Origin: Planctomycetales bacterium
GTDB lineage: Bacteria > Planctomycetota > Planctomycetia > Planctomycetales > Planctomycetaceae
Assembly: GCA_028285345.1 (NCBI GenBank)
Contig: JANQPT010000003.1
Span: forward strand, 186,001-250,000
DNA length: 64,000 nucleotides
Direction: 5' to 3'
Position numbers and translations under genes: made by a program. Positions 53,643 to 62,585 of this stretch are shown here, piece by piece; positions within the stretch are counted from its first letter, which is position 1, and each line of letters starts with the position of its first letter. The notes beneath the pieces are model-generated. The model was not told where the DNA came from, made no database searches, and saw only the letters and a program-made list of their open reading frames with translations.

Positions 53643-56600
53643 TCGGAGACGGCGGGTTCGTCCGCATGTGATTCCTGGGCGGCGGTGCCGCGCTCGGCAC
53701 ACCAGCTAATTACGTAGTAAAACACCGGCGTCAGAAAGATGCCGAAGAGAGTCACCCCAATCATTCCACTGAAGACCGCCGTCCCCAACGAGCGGCGCAT
53801 TTCCCAGCCGGCGCCGGTGGCGATCATCAGCGGCAGGACGCCCAAGATAAACGCGAACGACGTCATCAATATCGGCCGCAGCCGCAGTTTGCAGGCCAGC
53901 AGCGTCGCCTCGCGCCGACCCAGCCCCTGCTTGCGCTGATCGACCGCGTACTCGACGATGAGAATCGCATTCTTGGCCGCCATCGCGATCAGCACGATGA
54001 AGCCGATTTGGCAGAAGATGTCGATCGGTTTGTGGGCAATCCACACCGATCCAGCGACTGCGCTCAGCAGACACATGGGTACCACGAGGATAATTCCCAA
54101 CGGCAGCGACCAGCTTTCGTAAAGCGCGACTAACACCAAAAAGACCAAGACCACGGAGAGCACAAAGATGAGGCTGCCCGTTTTGGACGCGGTCACAGCC
54201 TGATAGGCGATGCCGGTCCACTCAAAGCCGAACCCTTCCGGCAGGTTGTCAGGACGGCAGAGCTCTTCCATCAGAGCGATCGCCTGGCCGGCACTGTAAT
54301 TGGAGCCGGGCCCGAAAATGAGTGAGGACGAATTGACGTCGTTATACCGCATGACAAATGTCGGTCCGTTGTCGTAGCGGACTCGGACCAATGTTCCCAT
54401 CGGCACCATCCCACCCTGTGGATTTCGGACCTCGAGCAGTTTGAGGTTGTTCGGGTCGGTCCGGAAGGCGCCTTCCGCCTCGACGTTGACTTGCCAGATG
54501 CGGCCGAAGCGGTTGAATTGATTGACGTACATCGATCCCATCGTGGCGCTGAGGGTCTCATTGACCTCATGCAAACTCACGCCCATTTGCATGGCCGCCT
54601 CTCGATCGACATCCAGATACAATTGCGGAGCGTCGGCGCGGAAGGTCGATAACATCAGGCCGATTTCGGGCTGCGCCTCCGCTTGTGCGACGATCGACTC
54701 GGTGACCTCCTGCAGCGCCTGCAAACCCCGCCCGGTGCGGTCCTCGATTTGGATTTGCAATCCGCCCGCACCCCCCAATCCGGGAACCGGCGGTGCACCG
54801 AGGACCTTGGCTTCACAGCTGATGACCTCTTTGTGGTACCGCGCGTTGAGCGCCTTGACGAGTTCGTCCGCCTGTGTTTCGGGCGTGGTGCGATCCGCGA
54901 ATTCGTCGAGGATGATAAACATCGTGCCCCAATTGGACGCATCACAGGCCAGGACGACGGAAAAGCCGGCGATCGACATCGTCGACTCAACGCCCGGTGT
55001 CTCCAGGGCGATTTCCTCCAACTGCTTCATCGACGCCTCGGTTCGCTGCACCGATGCGGATTCGGGAAGCACGACATTGACGATCAAGTATCCCTGATCC
55101 TGCTGCGGGATAAATCCCTTGGGAGAAGTCCGCAGTCCATAGCCGGTGAGTCCGACCAGCCCCGCATAGACGACGAGCACCAGGATGCATAACCGCAACG
55201 ACAGTCCCACAATGCCGGTGTATCCCGCCGTGCAAGCGTCGAAGAATTTATTGAACACGCCGAAGACCGCGGCAAGGATTCGATTAATCAGCGGGCCGAT
55301 GATCCAGCCGACCACCGCCCCGGGGATGAATAGCACGGCTTTCGTTCCCCAGTCGGTGTATTCGCTGTCGCCCGAAAACGGCAGGTCAACGGACCAGCGG
55401 TCCAAGAGAAGGACGCTCACAATACCCAGCAAAGTTGCAATGCCAAGCCGAGGCAGCGCTTCGCGTTCGACGCCGTGTTCGCCGCTATGCGGTTTGATCC
55501 AAGCGACTGCACGGGCCGGCGCCATTGTCAGCGCATTCGTCGCGGAAAACAGCGCGGCCGTCGCGATCGTCAGGGCAAACTGCCGGTAAAATTCGCCGAC
55601 CAGTCCGGGAATAAACGCGGCAGGGATAAAGACCGACGCCAGCACCAAGCTGATTCCGACGACGGGACCGGTGATTTCATCCATGGCTTTGAGCGTCGCC
55701 TCGCGGGCGGGCAGGCCCTGCCCCATCCAACGCTCGATATTCTCCACGACCACGATCGAATCATCGACGACGATCCCGACCGCGAGCACCAGTCCGAAGA
55801 GGGAAAGATTGTTCAATGAAAATCCGAGCATTTTCATGACCATGAATGTGCCGATCAGTGCGACGACGATATCAATGATCGGCAGCAGCATCGCCCGCCA
55901 GTCCTGCAGGAACACCAGGATTACGACAATCACCAGCCCGGCCGCGATATAGATCGTGTTGATGACGTCCCGGACCGAGTCACGAATGAAGGGGGTGGTG
56001 TCATAGGCGATGACATAGTCGACGCCCTGTGGAAATTGCTTTTTCAGCTCTTCCATTTTCGCTTTGACGGCATCTCCCGTGGCCAGTGCGTTGGCCGTCG
56101 GCGTGGTGTAGACACCCAGTCCCACGGAAGGATAGCGAATCGACTTCCCGTCCTGATTGATACTCAGCGTGCAGCTCAAGTCCGCGTTCTGCGCGCCCAG
56201 GTCCATGCGGGCGACTTCCTTGAGATAGACCAGCCTGCCGTCGGAGCCGACCTTCACGACAATGTCTCCGAACTCTTCGGTCGTGCTGAGGCGGCCCAAG
56301 GTGTTGAGCACGAGTTGATATTCTTGGCCCGCGGGAACCGGTTGTTGCCCGATGTTCCCAGCGGCGACGATCACGTTCTGCTGCCGAATCGCCTCAACCA
56401 CATCACCGGCAGTTAACTCGAGGGCGGCAAGTTTTCGCGGATCGAGCCAGGCTCGCATGCTATAGGATCGTTCGCCCAAGAATTTCGCCAGTCCAACGCC
56501 CGGCACGCGGGAGATTGGGTCGAAGATGTTGATTTCCGCGTAATTGCTCAAATAGAGCGAGTCGTAGCGGCCGTCCGGCGAAATGAGATTGATCGCCAGC

Positions 56601-57010
56601 AGCATGTTGGCCGACTTTAACTTGACGTTCACCCCCTGCTCTCGCACGCTCTCTGGCAACTGTGCCATCGCCAATTGTACGCGGGTCTGCACCAGCATCA
56701 GCGCCGTATTCACGTCAGTGCCGACTTCAAAACTGACGATCAAATTGTACTGGCCGTTGTTCGTGCAGGTGGAGGACATATAAATCATCCCCTCCACACC
56801 GTTGACCTGCGCTTCGATCGGCTGCGCGACGGCGTCAGCCAACGTCTGTGAATTGGCGCCGGGGTACACGGCGATGACTTGAATTGTAGGCGGCACGATC
56901 GGTGGATATTGCGCGGTCGGGAGCGTCCAGTAGCAGATGCCGCCGGCAATCACGATGACAATCGCGAGCACCCAGGCAAAATTGGGACGATCAATAAAAA
57001 AACGGGACAT
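53639..57010 (-). CDS. RND multidrug efflux permease, HAE-1 (AcrB-like) family
   Basis: 1123 residues from ATG 57010, somewhat longer than AcrB (~1050). The N-terminus is MSRFFIDRPNFAWVLAIVIV, typical of HAE-1 pumps. It has two large periplasmic loops and the paired proton-relay aspartates in TM4, LAVGIVVDDSIVVVENIERW. Other blocks are YPPIVPPTIQVIAVYPGANS, GFIPQQDQGYLIVNVVLPES and NAILIVEYAVDQRKQG. It is the inner-membrane pump of a tripartite system; the adaptor gene (57071-58327) is just upstream on the same strand, 60 nt away. A region near 520-570 (after SGEHGVEREALPRLGIATLL) with an extra hydrophobic insert is unusual. Confidence 0.95.
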   Translation of the reverse strand: MSRFFIDRPNFAWVLAIVIVIAGGICYWTLPTAQYPPIVPPTIQVIAVYPGANSQTLADAVAQPIEAQVNGVEGMIYMSSTCTNNGQYNLIVSFEVGTDVNTALMLVQTRVQLAMAQLPESVREQGVNVKLKSANMLLAINLISPDGRYDSLYLSNYAEINIFDPISRVPGVGLAKFLGERSYSMRAWLDPRKLAALELTAGDVVEAIRQQNVIVAAGNIGQQPVPAGQEYQLVLNTLGRLSTTEEFGDIVVKVGSDGRLVYLKEVARMDLGAQNADLSCTLSINQDGKSIRYPSVGLGVYTTPTANALATGDAVKAKMEELKKQFPQGVDYVIAYDTTPFIRDSVRDVINTIYIAAGLVIVVILVFLQDWRAMLLPIIDIVVALIGTFMVMKMLGFSLNNLSLFGLVLAVGIVVDDSIVVVENIERWMGQGLPAREATLKAMDEITGPVVGISLVLASVFIPAAFIPGLVGEFYRQFALTIATAALFSATNALTMAPARAVAWIKPHSGEHGVEREALPRLGIATLLGIVSVLLLDRWSVDLPFSGDSEYTDWGTKAVLFIPGAVVGWIIGPLINRILAAVFGVFNKFFDACTAGYTGIVGLSLRLCILVLVVYAGLVGLTGYGLRTSPKGFIPQQDQGYLIVNVVLPESASVQRTEASMKQLEEIALETPGVESTMSIAGFSVVLACDASNWGTMFIILDEFADRTTPETQADELVKALNARYHKEVISCEAKVLGAPPVPGLGGAGGLQIQIEDRTGRGLQALQEVTESIVAQAEAQPEIGLMLSTFRADAPQLYLDVDREAAMQMGVSLHEVNETLSATMGSMYVNQFNRFGRIWQVNVEAEGAFRTDPNNLKLLEVRNPQGGMVPMGTLVRVRYDNGPTFVMRYNDVNSSSLIFGPGSNYSAGQAIALMEELCRPDNLPEGFGFEWTGIAYQAVTASKTGSLIFVLSVVLVFLVLVALYESWSLPLGIILVVPMCLLSAVAGSVWIAHKPIDIFCQIGFIVLIAMAAKNAILIVEYAVDQRKQGLGRREATLLACKLRLRPILMTSFAFILGVLPLMIATGAGWEMRRSLGTAVFSGMIGVTLFGIFLTPVFYYVISWCAERGTAAQESHADEPAVSD

Positions 57011-57070
57011 TGTGCGGAATCGCCGAGGTGCCTGTATAACCAGAAAGTTGAGAGTTGGACTGACGCGGCG

Positions 57071-58327
57071 TCAGGGCTTCTTGTCGTTGCTTGGTGCTGC
57101 GGATTGTGGTGTGCGCAGCATCGTCTGCATATCTACGGTTTGCGGATCGACTTTGATGCCCGGCCGTACGCGGAGCAGTCCGGCTACGATGATGCGGTCG
57201 GTCGGCTTGAGGACTTCCACTTGTTTCGTCACGTCTGTGCCGTCTGGCTTGGTATCAGTGATCGTGCGGAAGCGTTTGACCTCGCGCAGGCCGTTGTGCA
57301 TTTGACCCACGTCGACGATGCGGTACTCCACATCCTGCTGGTCGTTGACGACAAGCACGTACCGTTGTCCCTGGTTGGTCCCGACCGCGGAGTCGGTCAC
57401 GAGCAGCGCTTCGTGCGGCGGCGATGCGGGGACGCGCACGCGGGTGAACAAGCCGGCGACCAATTTCCCGTTTTCGTTGTTAAACACGGCGCGAAGCTGG
57501 ATCGATCCGGTCGTTGCGTCGAGTTGATTACCCACGAAATCGATCACGCCGTCGATCGCGAAATTCGGATCGGCGCCGATCGCCATTTGCACCGGAATCT
57601 CCGACTCCCGAGGCGATTTGATTTTCCCCTCTTTGACCAGTCGCTGGTAGTTCTCGGCGGTATTTTGATCGACATAGAAGTAGGCCCAGATCGGACGGAC
57701 GGAGACAACATTGGCCAGCGTCGTCACTTCCGCACTGACGAGGTTTCCCACGTCAACCAGATGGCGGCTAATGCGGCCGTTGATGGGCGAACGAACCTTG
57801 CACCAGTCGAAGTAGAGCTGAGCCAGCTCAATGTCGGCTTTGGACTTGTCGACCGACGCCTGGGACTCGTCCCGCGCGCCGAGCCGCCGCGTCAACTCCT
57901 GCTCGCTGATCGCTCCCTTGTTCTGCTTCTGAACATTCAGCCCGATGTCATATTCCGCCTGATTCTTGATCAAGCCGGCCTGTGAGAGCTCCAGTGCCGC
58001 TTTGGCCTGATCTAGCTGCGCTTTGTAGCTGCGGTCATCGATCTCGAAGAGGACATCCCCTTTTTTGACCTCGTCGCCATCTTTGAACAGGATCTTCGTC
58101 AGATAGCCGGAGACGCGAGGTTTGATGTCGACAGACTGCGCCGCCGCCGTTCGTGCGGTGAAGATTTCGTAATCAGTGACCTGCCGCTTAAGAGGCAGAC
58201 TGACTCTCACAACCGGAGGGTCGGACTTCTTGACTTGTGGTGACTGTTGCCCACAGCCGCAAAGCACAACCACCAGCACCATCGAACTGAGAACGCTGAG
58301 TCTTGTGGAGATCCACGCCAATCTCAT
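57071..58327 (-). CDS. RND efflux periplasmic adaptor lipoprotein (AcrA-like)
   Basis: 418 residues with a lipoprotein signal ending in VVLCGCGQQSP (lipid-modified Cys). The barrel-sandwich starts at SVDIKPRVSGYLTKILFKDG, the alpha-hairpin covers about residues 100-160 (AKAALELSQAGLIKNQAEYD), and the beta-barrel includes VRSPINGRISRHLVDVGNLV and PIWAYFYVDQNTAENYQRL. It matches MFP subunits of HAE-1 systems. It leads the minus-strand two-gene operon with the pump. Together with the outer-membrane factor gene it makes a full tripartite efflux system. Confidence 0.94.
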   Translation of the reverse strand: MRLAWISTRLSVLSSMVLVVVLCGCGQQSPQVKKSDPPVVRVSLPLKRQVTDYEIFTARTAAAQSVDIKPRVSGYLTKILFKDGDEVKKGDVLFEIDDRSYKAQLDQAKAALELSQAGLIKNQAEYDIGLNVQKQNKGAISEQELTRRLGARDESQASVDKSKADIELAQLYFDWCKVRSPINGRISRHLVDVGNLVSAEVTTLANVVSVRPIWAYFYVDQNTAENYQRLVKEGKIKSPRESEIPVQMAIGADPNFAIDGVIDFVGNQLDATTGSIQLRAVFNNENGKLVAGLFTRVRVPASPPHEALLVTDSAVGTNQGQRYVLVVNDQQDVEYRIVDVGQMHNGLREVKRFRTITDTKPDGTDVTKQVEVLKPTDRIIVAGLLRVRPGIKVDPQTVDMQTMLRTPQSAAPSNDKKP

Positions 58328-58428
58328 GGGCAGTGCCTTTTTGAGCCAATCTCATCTCTCATCGAACCGCCGCATTCAATCGAGGGGGGTCTGTGCGGCG
58401 ATTGAAGCGGAACAATGTTAGGAGCGGT

Positions 58429-58854
58429 CTACGGTGAGCTAACCAGTCCCAGCCCCTCTAAAAAGCTGAACTTGTCCCAATTAACCCAGCTTTCGACCAG
58501 TTTGCCGCTCTCGTAGCGATCGGTCTGCACTCCAGTCCAACTGGTGGTTTTTCCGGTGGGCTCCATCGAGGCGAATTCTCCCGAATGGACAGCTGTCATC
58601 CGCCATCTTGAACAGACGATGTCGCCTTCGGCAACTTGTGAGAGAACTTCCGATTTCACATCGGAGAAACCGGCATGAAAATCAGCGAGCAACTTTCTCC
58701 ACTCCTGAAGCGAAAGACTCGAGGTTCCGCCGGACGCATCCGGCATTTGATGATTGGTGTAGTTACTCGACAAGTACTCGTCTGATTTGTCGAGCGCGTT
58801 GTCTCCCCAGATCTCGATAATGTTTTTTGAGGATTCTTTGAGGCCGGCGGACAT
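58429..58854 (-). CDS. SnoaL-like ester cyclase / NTF2-fold protein
   Basis: 141 residues from ATG 58854 (GAGGGAG about 7 nt upstream); the frame up to 58923 is rejected. Family blocks of SnoaL-like polyketide cyclases are visible: IIEIWGDNALDKSDEYLSSN, ADFHAGFSDVKSEVLSQVAE, GDIVCSRWRMTAVHSGEFA and YESGKLVESWVNWDKFSFLE. These small alpha+beta-barrel proteins bind hydrophobic small molecules and can act as cyclases or hydrolases, but most are unassigned. It is cytoplasmic. It lies just upstream of the adaptor gene on the same strand, with a 101-nt gap. Confidence 0.85.
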   Translation of the reverse strand: MSAGLKESSKNIIEIWGDNALDKSDEYLSSNYTNHQMPDASGGTSSLSLQEWRKLLADFHAGFSDVKSEVLSQVAEGDIVCSRWRMTAVHSGEFASMEPTGKTTSWTGVQTDRYESGKLVESWVNWDKFSFLEGLGLVSSP

Positions 58855-59007
58855 GTTAACTCCCTCGCGCAAGGTGGTTGGCCCACCCCCGAACGTCGGC
58901 GGGTGTCGTAGCAATGCGTACAAGATAACGTCTCACTTGGTAGAGGCCAATCCTCAGCACAATGCCGAGCAAGATTGCGATTCTGTCGAATTTGCCGAGC
59001 GCTGTGC

Positions 59008-59619
59008 TCAACTTTGAGAACCGTCGACTTGAACTACTCCCGGCCATTCTGCGCTGTCTTCCAGCTTGATCAAATCCATACTGTTCGGCGAGCCGAATGC
59101 GACTACCAAGCCCAAATCGAATCGCTGTTCGCCCAGAATCGCGGGACCGCTCACCACACACCAACGCGATCCGCGCCATTCCGCGTCGGGAATCTGTACA
59201 TTCTTAATCAGTGCATGTCCGAATCCGGTGTGACTCACTTGTCGCGGCCAGAGCTTTACCTGCGGAGCCTGTCTTTCGATCACCTGGGAAAGACCGGGCA
59301 CGAATCGGTCAGCTAGGGCGGGGATTGACTCAACGGTAACGGCCTCTGAACTCTTTCCCACCGGCGCCAGTACGACCGCAGCCAGACTTGCGGGTATGTT
59401 TCGAACCCGAACGGGAGACTCCGGCGTCGTCTCCGAGACCGCGTCTAAGCGGATTGCCAGCGGCGAATCGGCGTCCGCCTGTTGTTTGGGCCCGCGAATC
59501 CAAGACCACAGAGTCCGGAGAATCACAATCACAACCAGTCCCACACAGACGGCAACGCCAATTCGTCCCACGGGCGAGTCTATCAATTGGCTCAGATCAA
59601 ACGCCTTTGGATCGGGCAT
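59008..59619 (-). CDS. Membrane-anchored protein of unknown function
   Basis: 203 residues from ATG 59619 (AAGAGG about 9 nt upstream); the frame to 59706 is less likely. One transmembrane helix near residues 19-40 (RIGVAVCVGLVVIVILRTLW) is followed by a soluble domain, e.g. PVRVRNIPASLAAVVLAPVG, and ends with VVSGPAILGEQRFDLGLVVA. No family is recognised. It lies 93 nt after the SpoIIAA-like gene on the same strand. Confidence 0.65.
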   Translation of the reverse strand: MPDPKAFDLSQLIDSPVGRIGVAVCVGLVVIVILRTLWSWIRGPKQQADADSPLAIRLDAVSETTPESPVRVRNIPASLAAVVLAPVGKSSEAVTVESIPALADRFVPGLSQVIERQAPQVKLWPRQVSHTGFGHALIKNVQIPDAEWRGSRWCVVSGPAILGEQRFDLGLVVAFGSPNSMDLIKLEDSAEWPGVVQVDGSQS

Positions 59620-59712
59620 GTCTTGGATCCTCTTCAAGAGAATGCGGCAGTATGTGAGAACCGTTCGCTCTAATCGCGCACGCTCTGCTTCCAGGCTAGA
59701 TGGCAATCAAGA

Positions 59713-60090
59713 TCACAACGATTCGCCCGCTGCGTTCAGCCACGACAGCGCTTTCTCGCGGTCGGCAAAATCGAAGTGTCGTACCTCAGCTTTTACGAAA
59801 TGGTCCGCGATCTTGGGCAAGATGGAAAGGAACCCGCTGTCGGTGACCGCCGCGACTTTGGCAATCTGCCGATGATGGTCCTTTACGAACTTCAAATGGT
59901 TGATCAGGGCAGCGAAGTCACTCCACCCGGGAAACGTCTCCGTACAAATCATTAGGCCGGCTAATTGTCCGTGTGTGTTGATGAATTCATCGGCAACCTC
60001 CTTCAACCGGTCAAAGTCACTTTTTTCCAGCGGGCCGGTGGGCGTGACGACCAGGATTCCTTGCTCGTCAAGAAGTTCGTAATGAATCAT
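59713..60090 (-). CDS. SpoIIAA-like (STAS/SEC14-type) small protein
   Basis: 125 residues from ATG 60090 (AAGGA upstream). Matches the short SpoIIAA-like family (PF11964): MIHYELLDEQGILVVTPTGP, LEKSDFDRLKEVADEFINTH, GLMICTETFPGWSDFAALI and ADREKALSWLNAAG at the end. The fold is STAS-like but without the phosphorylatable Ser of true anti-anti-sigma factors. It is cytoplasmic and probably binds a ligand or protein. Likely co-transcribed with the downstream membrane-anchored gene. Confidence 0.85.
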   Translation of the reverse strand: MIHYELLDEQGILVVTPTGPLEKSDFDRLKEVADEFINTHGQLAGLMICTETFPGWSDFAALINHLKFVKDHHRQIAKVAAVTDSGFLSILPKIADHFVKAEVRHFDFADREKALSWLNAAGESL

Positions 60091-60148
60091 CCGTCGTTCC
60101 TTTCCCAATTCTCAGATGCTTGAGCCGGAAACAGATTTCGATTTTTGG

Positions 60149-60172
60149 GTAGCCGAACTCGTGAGAGTTCGG
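60149..60172 (+). repeat. 24-nt palindromic repeat, copy 1 (GTGA-tetraloop hairpin)
   Basis: GTAG followed by an 8-bp perfect stem (CCGAACTC / GAGTTCGG) closed by a GTGA tetraloop. A diverged copy lies 26 nt downstream in opposite orientation. As RNA it is a stable GNRA-type hairpin. Confidence 0.65.
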
Positions 60173-60198
60173 GCACTTGCCGTTAGTAATTGAGTCTT

Positions 60199-60222
60199 CA
60201 GAAGTCTCACGACTTCTGCTAC
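60199..60222 (-). repeat. 24-nt palindromic repeat, copy 2 (inverted orientation)
   Basis: Read on the minus strand: GTAG, then an 8-bp stem CAGAAGTC / GACTTCTG closed by GTGA. The stem bases have changed relative to copy 1, but pairing, flank and loop are kept, which indicates compensatory change and selection on the hairpin. Confidence 0.65.
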
Positions 60223-60540
60223 GCCAATACTTCGGTTTCACATAGCTCCAGAGAGACACCATCTGCAAACGGGGCAAAGCGCTACGGTGGGGAAGTCTGC
60301 CCCACCCTCGTCCGCCCACAATCGGAAAAACAACAGGTCCTCGCAGAGGTTTACGTCCTGCTGAGTATGCGTTTTCAACAGATGGCGCTCGCTTTCAATG
60401 GTTCGACTCCTACCTCCGGTGCCGTTTGGCACGTGAGTTGCAATTGAACAATTCGCAAACGGACTCATCCAATCGGCGGATTTGTCCCACGCGGCAGTGA
60501 TGGCGTTTTCCATCCTACAATCGAATCAGGAGAAGAACAG

Positions 60541-61455
60541 ATGAGTCAGAAGTTTTCCAAGTTCAAATACCCAATTGTGATGACCGCCATGGTCGGCATG
60601 GGGGCGGTCGCGCTGGGGTCCAGCTTGCTGCAATATCGTCCGCGAGCGGCCCGAGCAGAGTCCGAGACCGCGGCGCAAACTCAAGCTGACAACAAGTCGG
60701 CCGACGCGACGTCAACTACAAAGGAGAACGGCGTCGATCAAAATGCGCTCAGCTATACGCTCGGCGTCAATATCGCCCAGAGCATGCGGGAGCAAAAGCT
60801 GCCGCTGCAGATGACCGATTTCATCGACGGTTTTCGCACGGCATTCGCAGGGAAGCCGTTGAAGTTCACGGAAGACCAAATGAAGGAAGTCTTGATGGCG
60901 TTCCAAAAACAACAAATGGAGGAATATTTTGCCGAGCAGAAGCGGATTGCTGACGAGGCAAAAAAGAAGGGTGATGAATTCCTCGCGAACAACAAAACCA
61001 AGGACGGAATCAACATCACGGAAAGCGGATTGCAATATCGTATTCTGGAAGAGGGCTCCGGAACCAAGCCGAAACCAGCGGACCGCGTCAAGGTTCACTA
61101 CCGCGGGACGTTAACGGACGGGACGGAATTCGACAGCTCGTACAAACGGGGCGAGCCGGCGGAGTTCAAAGTTAATGGCGTGATTCCGGGATGGACGGAA
61201 GCCCTGCAATTGATGTCGAAAGGCTCAAAATGGCAACTGTACATTCCCGCGAAACTGGCCTACGGCCCACGGGGCGCCGGCGGGGTGATCGGACCGAATG
61301 AGGTGTTGGTCTTCGAAGTCGAACTGCTGGATATTACCGAGCAGGAACCTTCGGACAAACCGATTCTGAATCTGTCCGACCTTGATTTCGACCAATCGTC
61401 GACAGAGGCGACAACGGCGAACGATGACTCCGCTCCGGCGGGTGGCGCAGAATGA
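60541..61455 (+). CDS. FKBP-type peptidyl-prolyl cis-trans isomerase, exported
   Basis: 304 residues. An N-terminal signal/anchor (IVMTAMVGMGAVALGSSLLQ) is followed by an FKBP_N-type helical dimerisation domain (SYTLGVNIAQSMREQKLPLQ to KQQMEEYFAEQKRIADEAKK). The FKBP domain spans residues ~175-265 (DRVKVHYRGTLTDGTEFDSS, GVIPGWTEALQLMSKGSKWQ, LYIPAKLAYGPRGAGGVIGP). The active-site residues Tyr, Phe-Asp, Val-Ile and Trp are in place. It speeds prolyl isomerisation of secreted proteins, like Mip/FkpA of other bacteria. A disordered, acidic tail follows. A strong hairpin terminator lies 53 nt downstream. Confidence 0.94.
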   Translation: MSQKFSKFKYPIVMTAMVGMGAVALGSSLLQYRPRAARAESETAAQTQADNKSADATSTTKENGVDQNALSYTLGVNIAQSMREQKLPLQMTDFIDGFRTAFAGKPLKFTEDQMKEVLMAFQKQQMEEYFAEQKRIADEAKKKGDEFLANNKTKDGINITESGLQYRILEEGSGTKPKPADRVKVHYRGTLTDGTEFDSSYKRGEPAEFKVNGVIPGWTEALQLMSKGSKWQLYIPAKLAYGPRGAGGVIGPNEVLVFEVELLDITEQEPSDKPILNLSDLDFDQSSTEATTANDDSAPAGGAE

Positions 61456-61864
61456 TGAAACGTGGAACGTGAGAGAGAGTGGAGTGTGGTGAACTCCTGA
61501 GGGATGGCCCGCGTCCGGCAGAGTCGGACGCGGGTTCATTCTGCGCTGTGCCGTCTCTACCTTGATGCTGTGACTGAAGAATCACCGGCTACCTGAATGG
61601 GTCATAAATCAACGGGCGCGGAATTCCGCCCCACAGACAGCAGATTGAATCCAACTGATTCTTAGAAAAACGCGGGGTTTGCAGCGATATCAGCAGGGTT
61701 TAGCGGGTTGGCACGGAGCTTGCATCCTCTCAAGTTAGGATCGGTGGAAGGCGATTCACAGGAGAACCAACTTTCGATCTCGGCGGTTGCAAGTCAGAAC
61801 TTGCAGAGCTCCTGATTGGCACCCCAAGCCAGAGATTGTTGATAACCACTGGAGGAGAACATTC
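61456..61864. other. Intergenic region between FKBP and thioredoxin genes
   Basis: About 410 nt. It holds the FKBP terminator hairpin (61508-61534) and, at its end, GGAGGAG before the thioredoxin start. The rest shows no ORF, RNA or repeat that I can support. Confidence 0.45.
61508..61534 (+). terminator. Hairpin terminator after FKBP gene
   Basis: A perfect 10-bp GC-rich stem (CCCGCGTCCG / CGGACGCGGG) with a 7-nt loop, followed by TTCATT, 53 nt after the FKBP stop. The T-run is weak but the stem is strong. Confidence 0.7.
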
Positions 61865-62422
61865 ATGAATCAAAAAATCCAATTGATACTCGTGATTGCC
61901 GTCGCCGCAACGGGAGCTGCCGTTTGGTCGATGCGGCAATGGTCAAACGCGGATCAACTGCAACGTAAATCGGCGAATGTGATTATCGAACGGCAGTCTC
62001 CGGCACCTCCAAGCGGTGACGTGACGAGGCGGTCGAATGAAACGACCGACAGACGACCAGCAGGTACACGCAACGAAGCCGCTGAGGTAGTCGACGTCAC
62101 CGATGCCACATTCTCCAGCCTGGTCCTTAACAGCGACCGGCCGGTACTTGTGGACTTTGGAGCAGACTGGTGCGGGGCTTGTCGCCTCATTGAACCGGTT
62201 GTCCAGGACTTGGCTGAAGAATTCGATGGACGAATGGTCGTAGCGCGGGTCGATGTTGATGCGAACCCCAATGCGGCCGAGGCATTCGGGATTGAGGCAT
62301 TGCCCACGTTGCTGGTTTTCAAGAATGGCGAAGTCGTCGAAAAAATCGTGGGTGCGGCAAGCAAGGAGAAACTGCAATTCAAACTCCAACAACACATCGT
62401 CGCAGACGGCACATTCTTATAG
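61865..62422 (+). CDS. Membrane-anchored thioredoxin-domain protein
   Basis: 185 residues from ATG 61865, which has GGAGGAG about 7 nt upstream; the frame from 61787 is rejected. An N-terminal anchor/signal (IQLILVIAVAATGAAVWSMR) and a polar linker (~28-75) precede a standard thioredoxin fold with the active site ADWCGAC (Cys103, Cys106) and the cis-Pro in GIEALPTLLVFKNG. WCGAC is a small departure from WCGPC and may raise the redox potential. It probably works outside the cytoplasm in thiol-disulphide exchange. A hairpin follows at 62471. Confidence 0.9.
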   Translation: MNQKIQLILVIAVAATGAAVWSMRQWSNADQLQRKSANVIIERQSPAPPSGDVTRRSNETTDRRPAGTRNEAAEVVDVTDATFSSLVLNSDRPVLVDFGADWCGACRLIEPVVQDLAEEFDGRMVVARVDVDANPNAAEAFGIEALPTLLVFKNGEVVEKIVGAASKEKLQFKLQQHIVADGTFL

Positions 62423-62470
62423 CGGATCAGCGAAATCGAACAGTGGAACACACCTTTTGAGGACTGCACC

Positions 62471-62513
62471 GACTCTTGGGGCCAACTCCGCAGGGAGTTG
62501 GACCCCAGGAGTC
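62471..62513 (+). terminator. Hairpin terminator after thioredoxin gene
   Basis: A ~19-bp near-perfect stem (GACTCTTGGGGCCAACTCC against its partner ending CCCCAGGAGTC; one mismatch, one bulge) with a GCAG loop, 48 nt after the thioredoxin stop. No T-run follows. Confidence 0.6.
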
Positions 62514-62585
62514 AATGATCTACCCAACCCGGCTCGAAGCTGAATCACTCTTATTCGTCCCCTCTGAATTCAACGAGGAACTGTC

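Larger units (their letters stand above)
60091..60540. other. Divergent intergenic region with two palindromic repeats
   Basis: About 450 nt between the STAS-like and FKBP genes. It contains the paired hairpin repeats at 60149-60172 and 60199-60222. Overlapping short ORFs on both strands lack domains or ribosome sites. GGAG at 60529-60532 probably serves the FKBP gene. Confidence 0.5.

Noticed and set aside
60238-60513. 91-codon minus-strand ORF between the STAS-like and FKBP genes
   Set aside because: No ribosome site or domain, and it overlaps the FKBP upstream region; likely chance.
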